From JAXMAR01 sp046350295 (lineage in GTDB: Bacteria > Planctomycetota > Planctomycetia > Gemmatales > Gemmataceae), in the NCBI GenBank assembly GCA_046350295.1, contig JAXMAR010000018.1:62001-126000 (forward strand): a stretch of DNA of 64,000 bases, read 5' to 3'. The position numbers and the translations under genes were made by a program. Shown piece after piece: positions 1-8,091 of this stretch. The notes beneath the pieces were generated by a model. That model saw nothing but the letters and a program-made list of their open reading frames with translations, did not search any database and was not told where the DNA came from. Each line of letters opens with the position of its first letter. The first letter of the stretch is position 1.

Positions 1-1
1 G

Positions 2-274
2 CAGATGGGCAACGTCCTCTTCGTCACCGACGAGGACCGCGCCCGCAAGATCCGCAAGGACGAAGGCCCGATCCACCGCAGCCCCAATCCCCTCGATGGC
101 ATGCTGCCCCCCGGCGTCGCTGTCCCCGGCGTCGGCGGCATCGGTGGCATGGGCATGGGCCTGGGAGGCGTCATCGGCGGCCCCGCCGGCGTTCCTGCCC
201 GGCCCGCTGTCGAGGCCGTTCCCGCTCCCCCGCCGATGGTCGTCCCCGACATGCCGCCCGAGAAGCGGCCTTGA
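2..274 (+). CDS. C-terminal end of an unidentified protein (cut by window edge)
   Basis: The frame is open to the left edge, so the start lies outside the window; the first ATG at 5 need not be the real start. The visible 89 residues begin with a charged segment (MGNVLFVTDEDRARKIRKDE) and pass into a Pro/Gly/Met-rich low-complexity tail that ends at PPEKRP. Such tails are common at the end of planctomycete secreted or secretin-like proteins, but no domain can be named from this piece. It points toward the cysteine desulfurase on the opposite strand, so the two genes are convergent. The 216 bases between them show no recognisable gene or strong hairpin. Confidence 0.55.
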   Translation, partial: QMGNVLFVTDEDRARKIRKDEGPIHRSPNPLDGMLPPGVAVPGVGGIGGMGMGLGGVIGGPAGVPARPAVEAVPAPPPMVVPDMPPEKRP

Positions 275-490
275 TCCCTTGTACGGTTTTGCCACGCCGA
301 TTTGCGTGAAATTGCGTCGCATCTCGTCGCACACACACCCACTCATCGCGACGTATTTCAGCGCCTTCGCCGCAACAGGAAGGCGCCCCACGGATTGCGG
401 TAGAATCGCGATCCTCCCCGTACCACCTTCCGCCGGTTCGAATGCGACGAATCCGGGTCACGTGGAGCGGGAACAAACAAGCCGTTTGTT

Positions 491-1663
491 TCAAGCTCCG
501 TTGTTCCGCGTCGTTGCCGCTCCCGCGGCCCGCGTCAGGATCTCCGCCGCCTGATCCACCTCCGCCTCCGTCGTGAACCGCCCCACGCTCAGCCGCACCG
601 CCCCCTTGCCGATCTCCGGCGGCACCCGCATCGCGCACAAAACCGGCGATTGATCGATCCGCCCCTCGTGGCACGCCGAGCCCGTCGACGCCGCGATCTG
701 GGGCACGCTCTTCAAGAAGTCCGCTCCCCCCTGGCCGATGAAGTTCACGTTCAAGGTGTTCGGCAATCGCTCCGTCGGATGCCCGTTCAACACGACCCGC
801 TCCCCCAGCGCCTCCCGCAGCTTCGTCCACAGCCGATCGCGCAGCCCACGCAATCGCTCGGTCGCGCCCGGCAAACTCTCTCGGGCGATCGCGCACGCCT
901 TGCCCAGACCGACGATATAAGGCACGTTCTCCGTCCCCGCCCGCCGTCCCCCTTCATGCCCCGCTCCATGAATCAGCGGCTCCAGCGTCACTCCCTTGCG
1001 AACATACAAGACGCCGATCCCTTTCGGCGCATAGAGCTTGTGCCCCGCCAGCGTCAAGAGATCGACGCCCAGCTCGTTGACATCGACCTCGATCTTGCCC
1101 AGCGATTGCGCCGCGTCCGTGTGCAGCAGCGCCCCGACCTTGTGCGCCATCTCCGCCAGTTCCCGGATCGGTTCCAGCGTCCCCACCTCGTTGTTCGCGT
1201 GCATGACGCTGACGATCGTCGTCCCCTTCGCGATCGCCTTCTTCGCCGCCGCGAGATCGACCACGCCATACTTGTCGACCGGTAGGACGGTGACCGAGGC
1301 GCCCATCCGCTTCAAAAACTCGCAAGGCTGCAACGTCGCCGGATGCTCGACCGACGTCGTGACGATATGCGCCCCGCGCACCCAGCGCCCGAACCAGCCG
1401 CGTAACTTCTGAAACACCGCCCCCTTCAGCGCCTGATTGCTCGCCTCCGACCCGCCACCGGTGAAGACGATCTCCTCCGACCGTGCGCCCATAAGCGCCG
1501 CGACCTGAGCGCGGGATTGATCGACGGCTTCATGAGCGCGAACGCCATACGCATGCGCGCTCGACGGGTTGCCGAAGTCCTCGCGCAGAAATGGCAGCAT
1601 CGCCTCGACCACGGCGGGGTCGAGCGGCGTGGTGGCGTTGTAGTCGAGATAGATGGGTGGCAT
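491..1663 (-). CDS. Cysteine desulfurase, NifS/IscS family
   Basis: A PLP-dependent aminotransferase-fold enzyme that takes sulfur from L-cysteine, giving alanine and an enzyme persulfide for Fe-S cluster or tRNA thiolation pathways. At 390 residues it is close to the usual length. The N-terminal YLDYNATTPLDP motif is typical, the cofactor lysine is K209 in the AGHKLYAPKGIG motif, RAGTENVP follows at about 242-248, and the active-site loop cysteine is C331 in STGSACHEG, so the catalytic set is complete. The ATG at 1663 is chosen because the family motif begins within five residues. Its start is 12 bases past the stop of the frameshift-corrected HEPN gene, so the two are arranged head to tail on the minus strand. 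A second, broken homologue lies at 6.9 kb. IscS and NifS subtypes cannot be separated here. Confidence 0.93.
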   Translation of the reverse strand: MPPIYLDYNATTPLDPAVVEAMLPFLREDFGNPSSAHAYGVRAHEAVDQSRAQVAALMGARSEEIVFTGGGSEASNQALKGAVFQKLRGWFGRWVRGAHIVTTSVEHPATLQPCEFLKRMGASVTVLPVDKYGVVDLAAAKKAIAKGTTIVSVMHANNEVGTLEPIRELAEMAHKVGALLHTDAAQSLGKIEVDVNELGVDLLTLAGHKLYAPKGIGVLYVRKGVTLEPLIHGAGHEGGRRAGTENVPYIVGLGKACAIARESLPGATERLRGLRDRLWTKLREALGERVVLNGHPTERLPNTLNVNFIGQGGADFLKSVPQIAASTGSACHEGRIDQSPVLCAMRVPPEIGKGAVRLSVGRFTTEAEVDQAAEILTRAAGAATTRNNGA

Positions 1664-1675
1664 TGGCCGGTTCCT

Positions 1676-2069
1676 TTACTTCCGTCTTTCGCGGATGCCG
1701 AGGACGCCACGGGATTCTTTGCGCATGCGCTCGGCCCAGCGAAGGGCGGATGTCGCCTGTCGTTTGGTGGCGTCATGACCGGGGTAGCGCGTCTTCTACG
1801 GCAAAGACCGAAAGGAAGAGGCAGCCACGACGCAGAGAGCGCAACTCCGCGTGCTGAGATATCACAGCGGCAAGCAGCAGGTCGAGGTCATGGGTCTTGG
1901 GGACGGAAAGGCTGTGCTCCACCAGCAGTGCTTTCAGGTATTTTTCCGCGCATTGCTGGCAGTGAAAGCACACCGCGTCATGTAGAGGTGTTTCGCTTGC
2001 GGCGGCTTCGCGCGCGACGATGAAGTCCTTGTCCGCTTTTTTGACCCATTCCCTCGTCGCCTTCTTCAT
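1676..2069 (-). pseudogene. HEPN-domain protein, frameshifted near its C-terminus
   Basis: HEPN proteins partner MNT nucleotidyltransferases in abundant toxin-antitoxin-like pairs, where HEPN is usually the RNase. From the ATG at 2069 (MKKATREWVKKADKDF) the frame shows the family core CFHCQQCAEKYLKALLVEH and the KTHDLDLLL helix. It then ends early in VEDALPRS at 1773. Reading another frame from about 1795 gives RYPGHDATKRQATSALRWAE and continues to a stop at 1676, which is the expected HEPN ending. Restoring one lost CG pair in a GCGCGC run would rejoin the two parts as VEDARYPGHD. The conserved RX4-6H motif of active HEPN RNases is not evident. This is either a recent two-base deletion or a sequence error. 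The gene overlaps the end of the MNT frame. Confidence 0.8.
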
Positions 2070-2358
2070 AGAGGAGTTTTCCGGTGGACACGATCGTTGT
2101 CGTGAATGATTCCTTCCGGGCAAGCCGCAATCCGACTTCTTTCGGCGTGCGGACAAGGAGGTCGACCGGAAACGGCGCAGCCAGGCGCCAGCGGATGCGC
2201 AGCGCCTCCTTCTGCTCGTCGCGCGTCGGCATCACGACGAGGAGGTCGACGTCGCTCCCCTCGTGCGGCGTCCCGCTGGCGTAAGAGCCGAAGAGAATGA
2301 TGCGCTCGGGATGAAACTCGGCCGCGATGGCCTGCGCGTACCGGCGGATCAGCCGCAT
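1978..2358 (-). CDS. MNT-type nucleotidyltransferase, partner of the HEPN gene
   Basis: A minimal nucleotidyltransferase of the pol-beta fold. In characterised MNT/HEPN pairs the MNT protein neutralises the HEPN RNase, in some cases by adding AMP to it. The catalytic motif GSYASGTPHEGSDVDLLVV is intact, and a third acidic position may be PVDLLV further on. I chose the ATG at 2358 (MRLIRRYAQAIAAEF) because family proteins start just before this helix; an upstream ATG at 2427 would add 23 poorly conserved residues right at the intron border. The frame runs about 92 bases into the HEPN gene, and the last 35 or so residues look non-native, so the original stop may have been earlier. The group II intron ends about 70 bases upstream and may have separated the pair from its promoter. 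Confidence 0.8.
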   Translation of the reverse strand: MRLIRRYAQAIAAEFHPERIILFGSYASGTPHEGSDVDLLVVMPTRDEQKEALRIRWRLAAPFPVDLLVRTPKEVGLRLARKESFTTTIVSTGKLLYEEGDEGMGQKSGQGLHRRARSRRKRNTST

Positions 2359-2481
2359 CGGGATGTCTCTCCCAAGGTAGAGACGCTTTGGAGGAAAAGG
2401 AAACGGACTCGGTTTCGTCCTTTGCATTGGTAGGTCTCAGGCGCGGTGGCGCGCCGGCTCCGTTTCCTGAGACCCCCGTTC

Positions 2482-2514
2482 AAACCGTACGTGCGGATTT
2501 CCCGCATACGGCTT
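2482..2514 (-). ncRNA. Group II intron domain V (catalytic hairpin)
   Basis: On the minus strand this 33-nt stretch reads AAGCCGTATGCGGG, then AAATCC, then GCACGTACGGTTT. The outer arms pair, AGC sits at the catalytic triad position near the 5' side, there is a two-base bulge on the 3' side and a GAAA-type loop. Bacterial domain V is normally 34 nt, and here the apical stem seems one base short, in keeping with decay. Domain VI follows at once toward 2429. Confidence 0.78.
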
Positions 2515-2527
2515 ACCGTTGGTCTTC

Positions 2528-3919
2528 TCAGACAGCATGCGCGACTCCCGGGTAACGGATCGTGCCCAACAACTGATACAGGCCATGCTCGGTCACGAAG
2601 CGGCGATGCGGCCAGGCGCTCGGCCGGAACGGACGCCCATCGGGTTGCCAGCGTCGTTGGCCGCCACGCCGAGCCAGCAGCCGAAGCAGCCGCTGACGCA
2701 CGTAGCTGTCCACCGCGTTGAACTTTGCCGACGCGTTGCCAGTCCGGAAGTAACCGCCCCAGCCACGCAGGACCGGATTCAGCACCCGGATCACTTCCCG
2801 GATGTCCTTCATCCACGCCCAGCGCCGCGGTTCGGTGAGGTCGTGGATCTGGTGGTGATCGCTTTCATCGCTCGCGGAGACGGCCAGCGGAACAGATAGC
2901 GTCGCCCCTTGAAGTGCGAACGCACGATCCGCAGGTAACATCCCGGGAACGTGAAGCCCTCTTTCCCCAAGCCCAACTCCACCAATCGTGTCTTGGTCGG
3001 ATGCAGTTGCAGTCGCAGCCGATCCAGAATCATCCTCACCTCAGCCAGCGCCTGCTCGGCTGAGCCCGCGTGCGGCACAAGATGACGAAGTCATCCGCGT
3101 AACGCACCAGTTGACCCAGGTGAACAAGTCGCCGTCCAGATGCGGTCCAGATCGTTCAGGTACACGTTCGCCAACAACGGTGAAATGACCCCGCCTTGCG
3201 GAGTCCCCGTCGCCGTCCGCACCCTGACCATCCTCCATGACGCCTGCTTGCAACCATTGCCGCAACAGCTTGAGCACCCGCCGATCCGAAATCCTCCGCG
3301 CCACTTGCTCCAGAAGGATGTCCTGGTTGATGGCATCGAAGAAGCCTTGAATGTCCGCGTCCACCACGTGATAGTGGCCGCGCCCACCCGTCAAACGGAT
3401 GGCCTCCAAGGCCTGCGTCGCGCTGCGGCGCGGACGAAAGCCGTAACTGCACGGCTCGAAGTCCGCCTCAAAGATCGGCTCCAACACGATCTTTGCCGCC
3501 ATCTGTACGACGCGATCCCGCACCGTCGGGATGCCCAGCGGCCGCTGCCGCCCATCCGCCTTGGGAATGTATCGCCGACGCACCGGTTGCGGCCGATACT
3601 TCCCCGCACGGAGTACGTCTTGCAGGTCCAACAGGAACCGCCCGACGCCTTGCTGCTCGATCATCGTCAGCGTCTCGCCGTCGATGCCCGCAGCCCCTTT
3701 GTTGCTGCGCACCCGCTGCCACGCCTCCAGCAGAACGTCAATCCGCCAGATCCGGTCGTACAAAGCGTGAAAGCGTCGCTCCCGATGCCGCTTGGCTGCC
3801 GTGAACAGACTGCGTTGGAGTTCTCGCACTTTGTCATGGGGTAGTTGGGTCTTTTGGACCATGCCCTCGCGCTTACCTCCGTGCGCCATCGTGACCAAAG
3901 CAGGGTCCCTTCCCTCCAC
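2528..3919 (-). pseudogene. ltrA: Group II intron reverse transcriptase/maturase (LtrA-like), multiply frameshifted
   Basis: The N-terminal half is intact from about 3919 to 3215 and shows GAAGIDGETLT, YIPKADGRQRPLGIPTVRDR, SYGFRPRRSATQALE and the first catalytic block VVDADIQGFFDAI. The frame then changes at about 3215 to give GTPQGGVISPLLANVYLNDL, again at about 3110 to give the active-site RYADDFVILC, again at about 3062 to give AEQALAEVRMILDRL, and once more at about 2862 to give the maturase X segment VIRVLNPVLRGWGGYFRTGN. All family landmarks are present in order, and four frame changes break them. The join at 3062 looks like loss of a single G. The protein would otherwise be about 460 residues. 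It ends just before domain V, the standard layout. Confidence 0.88.
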
Positions 3920-4405
3920 CGACTTTCGCCGGCTTCGACGGTACTACGAACCCCTCGGACTCCCGCCCGACACGACTCCCCTTCGCCATCGGCTTATAGG
4001 AGCCGCCATCGCCCAACGTGGGCCGCCGGGACGGGTCTCTCCTGTTCCGCACCAAGCTGTGTTCACATGCCCTCCCCTCTACCCCGCGAGTGTCCTGCAC
4101 CCCTCCGGACATTCTAACAGGTGCAGTCTCTTGCCTTCGCCGTGACATGAGCGGCTCGGCCACTCGACCTTTCGGGTTCTTATATCACGAGGCTGTAGGG
4201 TTCGCTAACGCTGGGCCTGCGAACTTGCTCCCCGCCATGAGGTCGTACGACTCCATACGGGCTCTTGACATCCCACTCAGACGCCAAGGTCTCCCTTGTG
4301 CGTCCGGGACCTGCTACGCGGCGCTCCGGCGCCTACCGCGACAGGACTTTCACCCGCAAGCTGAGTGCAGCATGAATCGGCTATCTCCGATTCGTCAGGA
4401 CGTAC

Positions 4406-4640
4406 CATGCCTTTTATTGTACGCCAGCGTCCCGGCGCGGATCTGTGCCATCTCCGCCGTCACCAACAGCTCGATGCTGGCGCCGGAGCGTAGCACGTCG
4501 CCTCCCTGCGCGCTGGCCTCGTTGACCGGAACGCGCGTGACACGGCCGCCGTTCCCGCATAGGATTTCGCTAGGCTGTTGCGGAGAGGACGGCTTCTTCG
4601 CGTCGAGAAACTTCTCCTCCGCATGTCGTCTTACTCAGGA
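4406..4640. other. Gap between intron and secreted-protein gene; possible coding remnant
   Basis: No complete gene is visible. On the minus strand one frame is open for roughly 50 residues up to the intron border and reads like protein (for example NEASAQGGDVLRSGASIELL), but it has no start or domain I can name. It may be the tail of a gene cut by the intron. On the plus strand only the ribosome binding site of the next gene is evident. Confidence 0.3.
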
Positions 4641-4649
4641 GAGTGTCCA

Positions 4650-5039
4650 ATGTTTTATCGCGGCGTGGGCGGACTGTTTGCCCTGTTGACCCTCGGCGGG
4701 CTGCTCCTCGCGGAGGAGACGCGCGGGACGATCACCAAGATCGAGAGCGGCGCCATCACCATTCGCACCGGCGGCGGCTTCGGCTTCGGCAAGAAGGACG
4801 AGAAGAAGGAGCCGATGGAGAAGACGTTCAAGGTGTCCGCCGACGTCAAGATCACCCGGACGGTCGGCAAGGACAAGGATGAGGTCAAGCTGACGCTCGA
4901 CGAGCTCAAGACCGCGGTCAAGGTCACCAACGTCTTCGTGACCGTCGTCCACGAGGGGGACAACGGCTCCGAGATCAAGGTCGGCGGCCGGGGCTTCGGG
5001 ACCGGCTTCGGCAAGAAAAAGAAGACCGAGGACAAGTAA
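4650..5039 (+). CDS. Small secreted protein of unknown function
   Basis: 129 residues. The ATG at 4650 is preferred over upstream ATGs because AGGAGAG lies at 4637-4643, six bases before it. The start MFYRGVGGLFALLTLGGLLLA is a signal peptide. The mature part has TRGTITKIESGAITIRTGGG, a Lys/Glu-rich stretch, KVSADVKITRTVGKDKDEVK and a Gly/Lys-rich tail with FGTGFGKKKK. A short beta-rich domain of the kind seen in planctomycete exported proteins is plausible, but I do not recognise a named family. It converges with uvrC across a repeat arm. Confidence 0.75.
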   Translation: MFYRGVGGLFALLTLGGLLLAEETRGTITKIESGAITIRTGGGFGFGKKDEKKEPMEKTFKVSADVKITRTVGKDKDEVKLTLDELKTAVKVTNVFVTVVHEGDNGSEIKVGGRGFGTGFGKKKKTEDK

Positions 5040-5080
5040 GCCCTTTGAATTCGCGCAAATCCGCGCCGCTCATCTGTCGT

Positions 5081-5108
5081 TTAGCCCCGGTTCGCAGAAC
5101 TGCGCGGA
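5081..5108 (+). repeat. Single arm of the palindromic repeat seen at 16.87 kb
   Basis: TTTAGCCCCGGTTCGCAGAAC is identical to the left arm of the long palindrome at 16,869-16,890, and the following bases (TGCGCGGAC) diverge slightly. The opposite arm is missing here. It lies between the converging secreted-protein and uvrC genes. Confidence 0.75.
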
Positions 5109-5121
5109 CGACGCCCAAACG

Positions 5122-6540
5122 TCAAGCATTGTCCTCGTACTTCTTCCGCCTCAGGATGTGATGATAATGCTGCGCGAACCGGTGCGCCTCGTCGCGGACG
5201 TACTGCAACAGTCGCAGCGCCGCCGCGTGGCGGCTCAGCTTCAACGGCTCCGCGTCTCCCGGCCGGAAGATCTCCTCCTCGCGCTTCGCCAGTGAGATCA
5301 GGCAAGGTGGCTCTCGGCCGAGCACCCGAAATACCTCGAGCGCGGCGTTGAGTTGTCCCTTGCCGCCGTCGATCAGGAGGATGTCGGGGAAGATCTGCTC
5401 CTCCTCGTAGTCCCCCTTGCGCGCCGCGTGCCGGAAGCGGCGCGAGATGACCTCGCGGATCGAGGCGAAGTCGTCGATCTGGCTCACGCTGCGGATGCGG
5501 TAGCGGCGATAGCCGGGCTTGAACGGCAGGCCGTCGATGAACGAGACGAGCGACGCCACCATCTCCTGGCCGCTCAGGTGGGCGATGTCGACGCCTTCGA
5601 TCGTCCGCGGCGTCTTCGGCAGGCCCAGCACCTTGCGCAGGCCGAGCATCCCCTTGCGCGGCTCGATCTGAAAAACCTCGGGCTGCACGTCCTTGTCGAC
5701 GTCGCCGCGCAGGCTGAGGCTGCTCAGCGCCTTCAACTCGTCGCGCAGGCGCGCGGCTTTCTCGAACTCAAGCGCCTTGGCCGCCTCCGCCATCTCGGCC
5801 TCCATCTCGTGGAGCAGGCGTTTCTTCTTGCCTTCGAGGACCAGGCGGAGGCGGCGAATCTGCTTGCGGTAGTCCTCCTTGCTGACGCGGAAGTTGCAAG
5901 GCGCGGTGCACTGGCGGATCGAGTGGAGGATGCAGGGGCGGAACCAGCGCCAGCGCGGATCGTTTTCCTTGATGTCGAGCTGGCAGGTGCGGAACTGGAA
6001 GACGCGCTGGAGCACCTGCATCGCCGCACGCAGGTTCTTGGCGCTGGTGAACGGGCCGTAAAGCTTGACCCCCCGGCGGCGCGGCGTCCGCGTGAACTCG
6101 ACGCGCGGGTACTCCTCGCGGATGCGGATTTGCAGATAAGGGAACGACTTGTTGTCCTTCAGGTCGATGTTGAAGCGCGGCTGGATGTCCTTGACGAGCC
6201 GCGCCTCCAGCAGAAGCGCGTCCACCTCGGTGTCCGCTTCGAGGTAGTCGATGTCGCGGATCTCCTTGACGAGGTCCGCCGTGCGCCGGTCGTCTGTAGC
6301 CGCCTTGGTGAAGTAGTGCGACGCGCGGTTGCGCAGGTTCTTGGCCTTGCCGACGTAGAGGACGCGCCCCTGGGCGTCCTTCATCAGATAGACGCCGGGC
6401 TTCGGCGGGAACGACTTCACCTTCTCGCACGGCGCCAGCGACTCGGGCAGTAGCGGCGGCATGACGCAGTCGGGCCGGTCTTCTTGCGGCGCGCCCGTGT
6501 CCTGTGTCGGTGGCACATTTTCCGCCGGTTGCTCAGTCAT
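5122..6540 (-). CDS. uvrC: UvrABC excinuclease subunit C, short form
   Basis: UvrC makes both incisions around lesions marked by UvrA/UvrB. The GIY-YIG nuclease domain (3' incision) is at about residues 43-125, with PPKPGVYLMKDAQGRVLYVG and KNLRNRASHYF. The UVR motif that binds UvrB is at about 235-270 (EMAEAAKALEFEKAARLRDE). The RNase H-like domain (5' incision) follows with GVDIAHLSG, LLIDGGKGQL and RDEAHRFA, which hold the D/D/H residues. The protein stops at 472 residues, shortly after the RNase H fold. E. coli UvrC is about 610 and ends in a helix-hairpin-helix pair, which is absent here. A start at M27 is also possible. Its ATG overlaps the stop of the upstream frame in an ATGA, which suggests translational coupling. 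Confidence 0.93.
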   Translation of the reverse strand: MTEQPAENVPPTQDTGAPQEDRPDCVMPPLLPESLAPCEKVKSFPPKPGVYLMKDAQGRVLYVGKAKNLRNRASHYFTKAATDDRRTADLVKEIRDIDYLEADTEVDALLLEARLVKDIQPRFNIDLKDNKSFPYLQIRIREEYPRVEFTRTPRRRGVKLYGPFTSAKNLRAAMQVLQRVFQFRTCQLDIKENDPRWRWFRPCILHSIRQCTAPCNFRVSKEDYRKQIRRLRLVLEGKKKRLLHEMEAEMAEAAKALEFEKAARLRDELKALSSLSLRGDVDKDVQPEVFQIEPRKGMLGLRKVLGLPKTPRTIEGVDIAHLSGQEMVASLVSFIDGLPFKPGYRRYRIRSVSQIDDFASIREVISRRFRHAARKGDYEEEQIFPDILLIDGGKGQLNAALEVFRVLGREPPCLISLAKREEEIFRPGDAEPLKLSRHAAALRLLQYVRDEAHRFAQHYHHILRRKKYEDNA

Positions 6541-6722
6541 GAATCCTTCCGCGGTCCATCCGTGCTTCCCGACACGGCAGCCGTCCGGGACGTCGCCGAC
6601 GCGCTCGCCGCGTCATCCGCTGGCGGTGTCGCGTGCGTCATCCCCGCCGCCTCGTCCCCTTTGCCGGTCTTCTTCAAGCCATCCTCGAACACACGCCCGC
6701 CCAACTGGCAGGACCCGCTGCT
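6537..6722 (-). other. In-frame continuation after TGA, coupled to uvrC
   Basis: Directly after the TGA of the 26-residue peptide the frame continues with SSGSCQLGGRVFEDGLKKTG and an Ala/Ser/Thr-rich tail, ending at TGA 6539-6537, which overlaps the uvrC ATG. Third codon positions are strongly G/C, as in real genes nearby. A nonsense mutation, readthrough, or chance openness in GC-rich DNA are all possible; no convincing selenocysteine hairpin is visible. Confidence 0.35.
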
Positions 6723-6803
6723 TCAGCCCCCGCCCTTGAGCCGAAGAATAATCAGCGCGAGCAAGCCCAAGCCGAGAATGGCGGGCACGATGTAGTCCCA
6801 CAT
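6723..6803 (-). CDS. 26-residue membrane peptide upstream of uvrC
   Basis: A strong Shine-Dalgarno (GAGGAGG) lies five bases before the ATG at 6803. The product MWDYIVPAILGLGLLALIIL is followed by RLKGGG: a single hydrophobic helix with a basic, glycine-rich end. It is too short for ordinary gene callers. After the TGA at 6723 the same frame stays open for 61 more codons and ends in an ATGA overlap with uvrC, so it may be the first part of a longer split gene. Either reading makes it the start of the uvrC transcript. Confidence 0.55.
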   Translation of the reverse strand: MWDYIVPAILGLGLLALIILRLKGGG

Positions 6804-6853
6804 GATTGCCTCCTCGGTTCATTCTAACAAGAGACCGCCTGTAAGATGAACGC

Positions 6854-8026
6854 ATGGCTCCGATCTACATGGACAACAACGCCACGACCCGCGTCGACCC
6901 CCGCGTGCTCGAGGCAATGCTCCCGTACTTCACCGAGCACTACGGCAACGCCGCCAGCCGCAACCACGCCTTCGGCTGGAAAGCGGAGGAAGCGGTCGAG
7001 ACGGCGCGGCGGCAGGTCGCGGACCTGATGGGCGCCGACAAGCGCGAGATCGTCTTCACCAGCGGCGCCACCGAGAGCGACAACCTCGCCCTCAAAGGCG
7101 TCGCCCGCATGTATCGCGAGCAAGGCAACCACATCGTCACCGTCCAGACTGAGCACCACGCCGTCCTCGACCCCTGCCGCCGTCTGCAATCCGAAGGCTT
7201 CGAGGTCACGTTCCTTCCCGTCGACGCCGACGGCCTCCTCGACTTCGAACGCCTCGCCGCCGCCGTCACCGACCGGACCATCCTCGTCAGCGTCATGGCC
7301 GCCAACAACGAGATCGGCGTCCTCCAACCGATCGCCGACATCGGCCGGCTGTGCAAGGAACGCAAGGTCCTCTTCCATACCGACGCAACTCAGGCCCTCG
7401 GCAAGATAGCGCTCGATGTCGAAGCCATGGGCATCGATCTCCTGAGTTGCTCGGCCCACAAGATGTACGGCCCCAAGGGAATCGGCGCTCTTTACGTGCG
7501 AAGGCGGAATCCACACGTCCGCCTCCAGCCTCTAATCGATGGCGGCGGCCACGAACGGGGCATGCGCTCCGGAACGTTGCCCGTGCCGCTCATCGTCGGC
7601 TTCGGGGCCGCCTGCGCCCTGTGCAAGGAGGAGATGGCGGGGGAGACCGAGCGGCAACGGAGACTGCGGGAAAAATTGCGAGCGGCCTTGAGGGCCGAAT
7701 TGCCCGACTGCCGCGTGAACGGCTCGCTGGAGCGTCGTCTTGCGGGCACCGGAACGTCAGTTTTCCGGACGTCGCGGCGAGGCGTTGTTGATGAGTCTCA
7801 AGGGTGTCGCCGTCAGCTCTGGCTCGGCCTGCACTTCCGCAAGCGTTGAGCCGAGCTATGTGCTGCGGGCCCTCGGCGTCCCGGACGACCTTGCCACGCC
7901 AGCATCCGCTTCGGCCTGGGCCGCTTCAACAGCGAGGAGGAGGTGGATGTCGTGATCCAGGAGGTAACGCAGGCGGTAAAGAAGCGCGCCCTAAATCCCC
8001 TGGCGAAAAATCGCGATTCCGTCTAA
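6854..8026 (+). pseudogene. Cysteine desulfurase (NifS type), frameshifted in the last third
   Basis: A second cysteine desulfurase, closer to NifS by its opening PIYMDNNATTRVDP. The first 297 or so residues are intact, with TSGATESDNLALKG, the cofactor-lysine motif SCSAHKMYGPKGIG and MRSGTLPVPLIVG. At about 7745 the frame breaks. RNVSFPDVA is read in a second frame, EALLMSLKGVAVSSGSACTS (with the catalytic cysteine) in a third, and from about 7890 HASIRFGLGRFNSEEEVD in another, ending at 8026. Each piece matches the family in order, so the gene was whole recently or is misread. It lies 65 bases upstream of the IscA-type gene in the same direction, a usual Fe-S pairing. As written it cannot make active enzyme. 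Confidence 0.88.
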
Positions 8027-8091
8027 GATTTGTGTCAGAATCAAACGCCCGGAAGAGAAAGAGCCCGTCGTCCCTCAAGGAGACCTGATCC

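Larger units (their letters stand above)
2429..4405 (-). mobile_element. Degenerate group II intron with reverse-transcriptase remnant
   Basis: Read on the minus strand, the element carries a 5' ribozyme region with intron-like segments such as CACTCAGCTTGCGGGTGAAA at about 4373-4354. A broken maturase gene follows, then a domain V hairpin at 2514-2482 and a domain VI-like stem ending in GAGACCTACC at 2438-2429. Total length is about 2 kb, as in bacterial retroelements of this kind. The 3' border is fairly well placed by domain VI. The 5' border is inferred at GTACG (4405-4401), which departs from the usual GTGYG start. The reverse transcriptase has several frameshifts, so the copy is probably immobile, although splicing with a maturase supplied in trans is possible in principle. 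It sits directly upstream of the MNT/HEPN pair. Confidence 0.82.

Noticed and set aside
6723..6725. TGA read as selenocysteine
   Set aside because: No convincing stem-loop follows at the bacterial SECIS distance, and no selenocysteine machinery is in the window. A nonsense mutation or chance frame is simpler.
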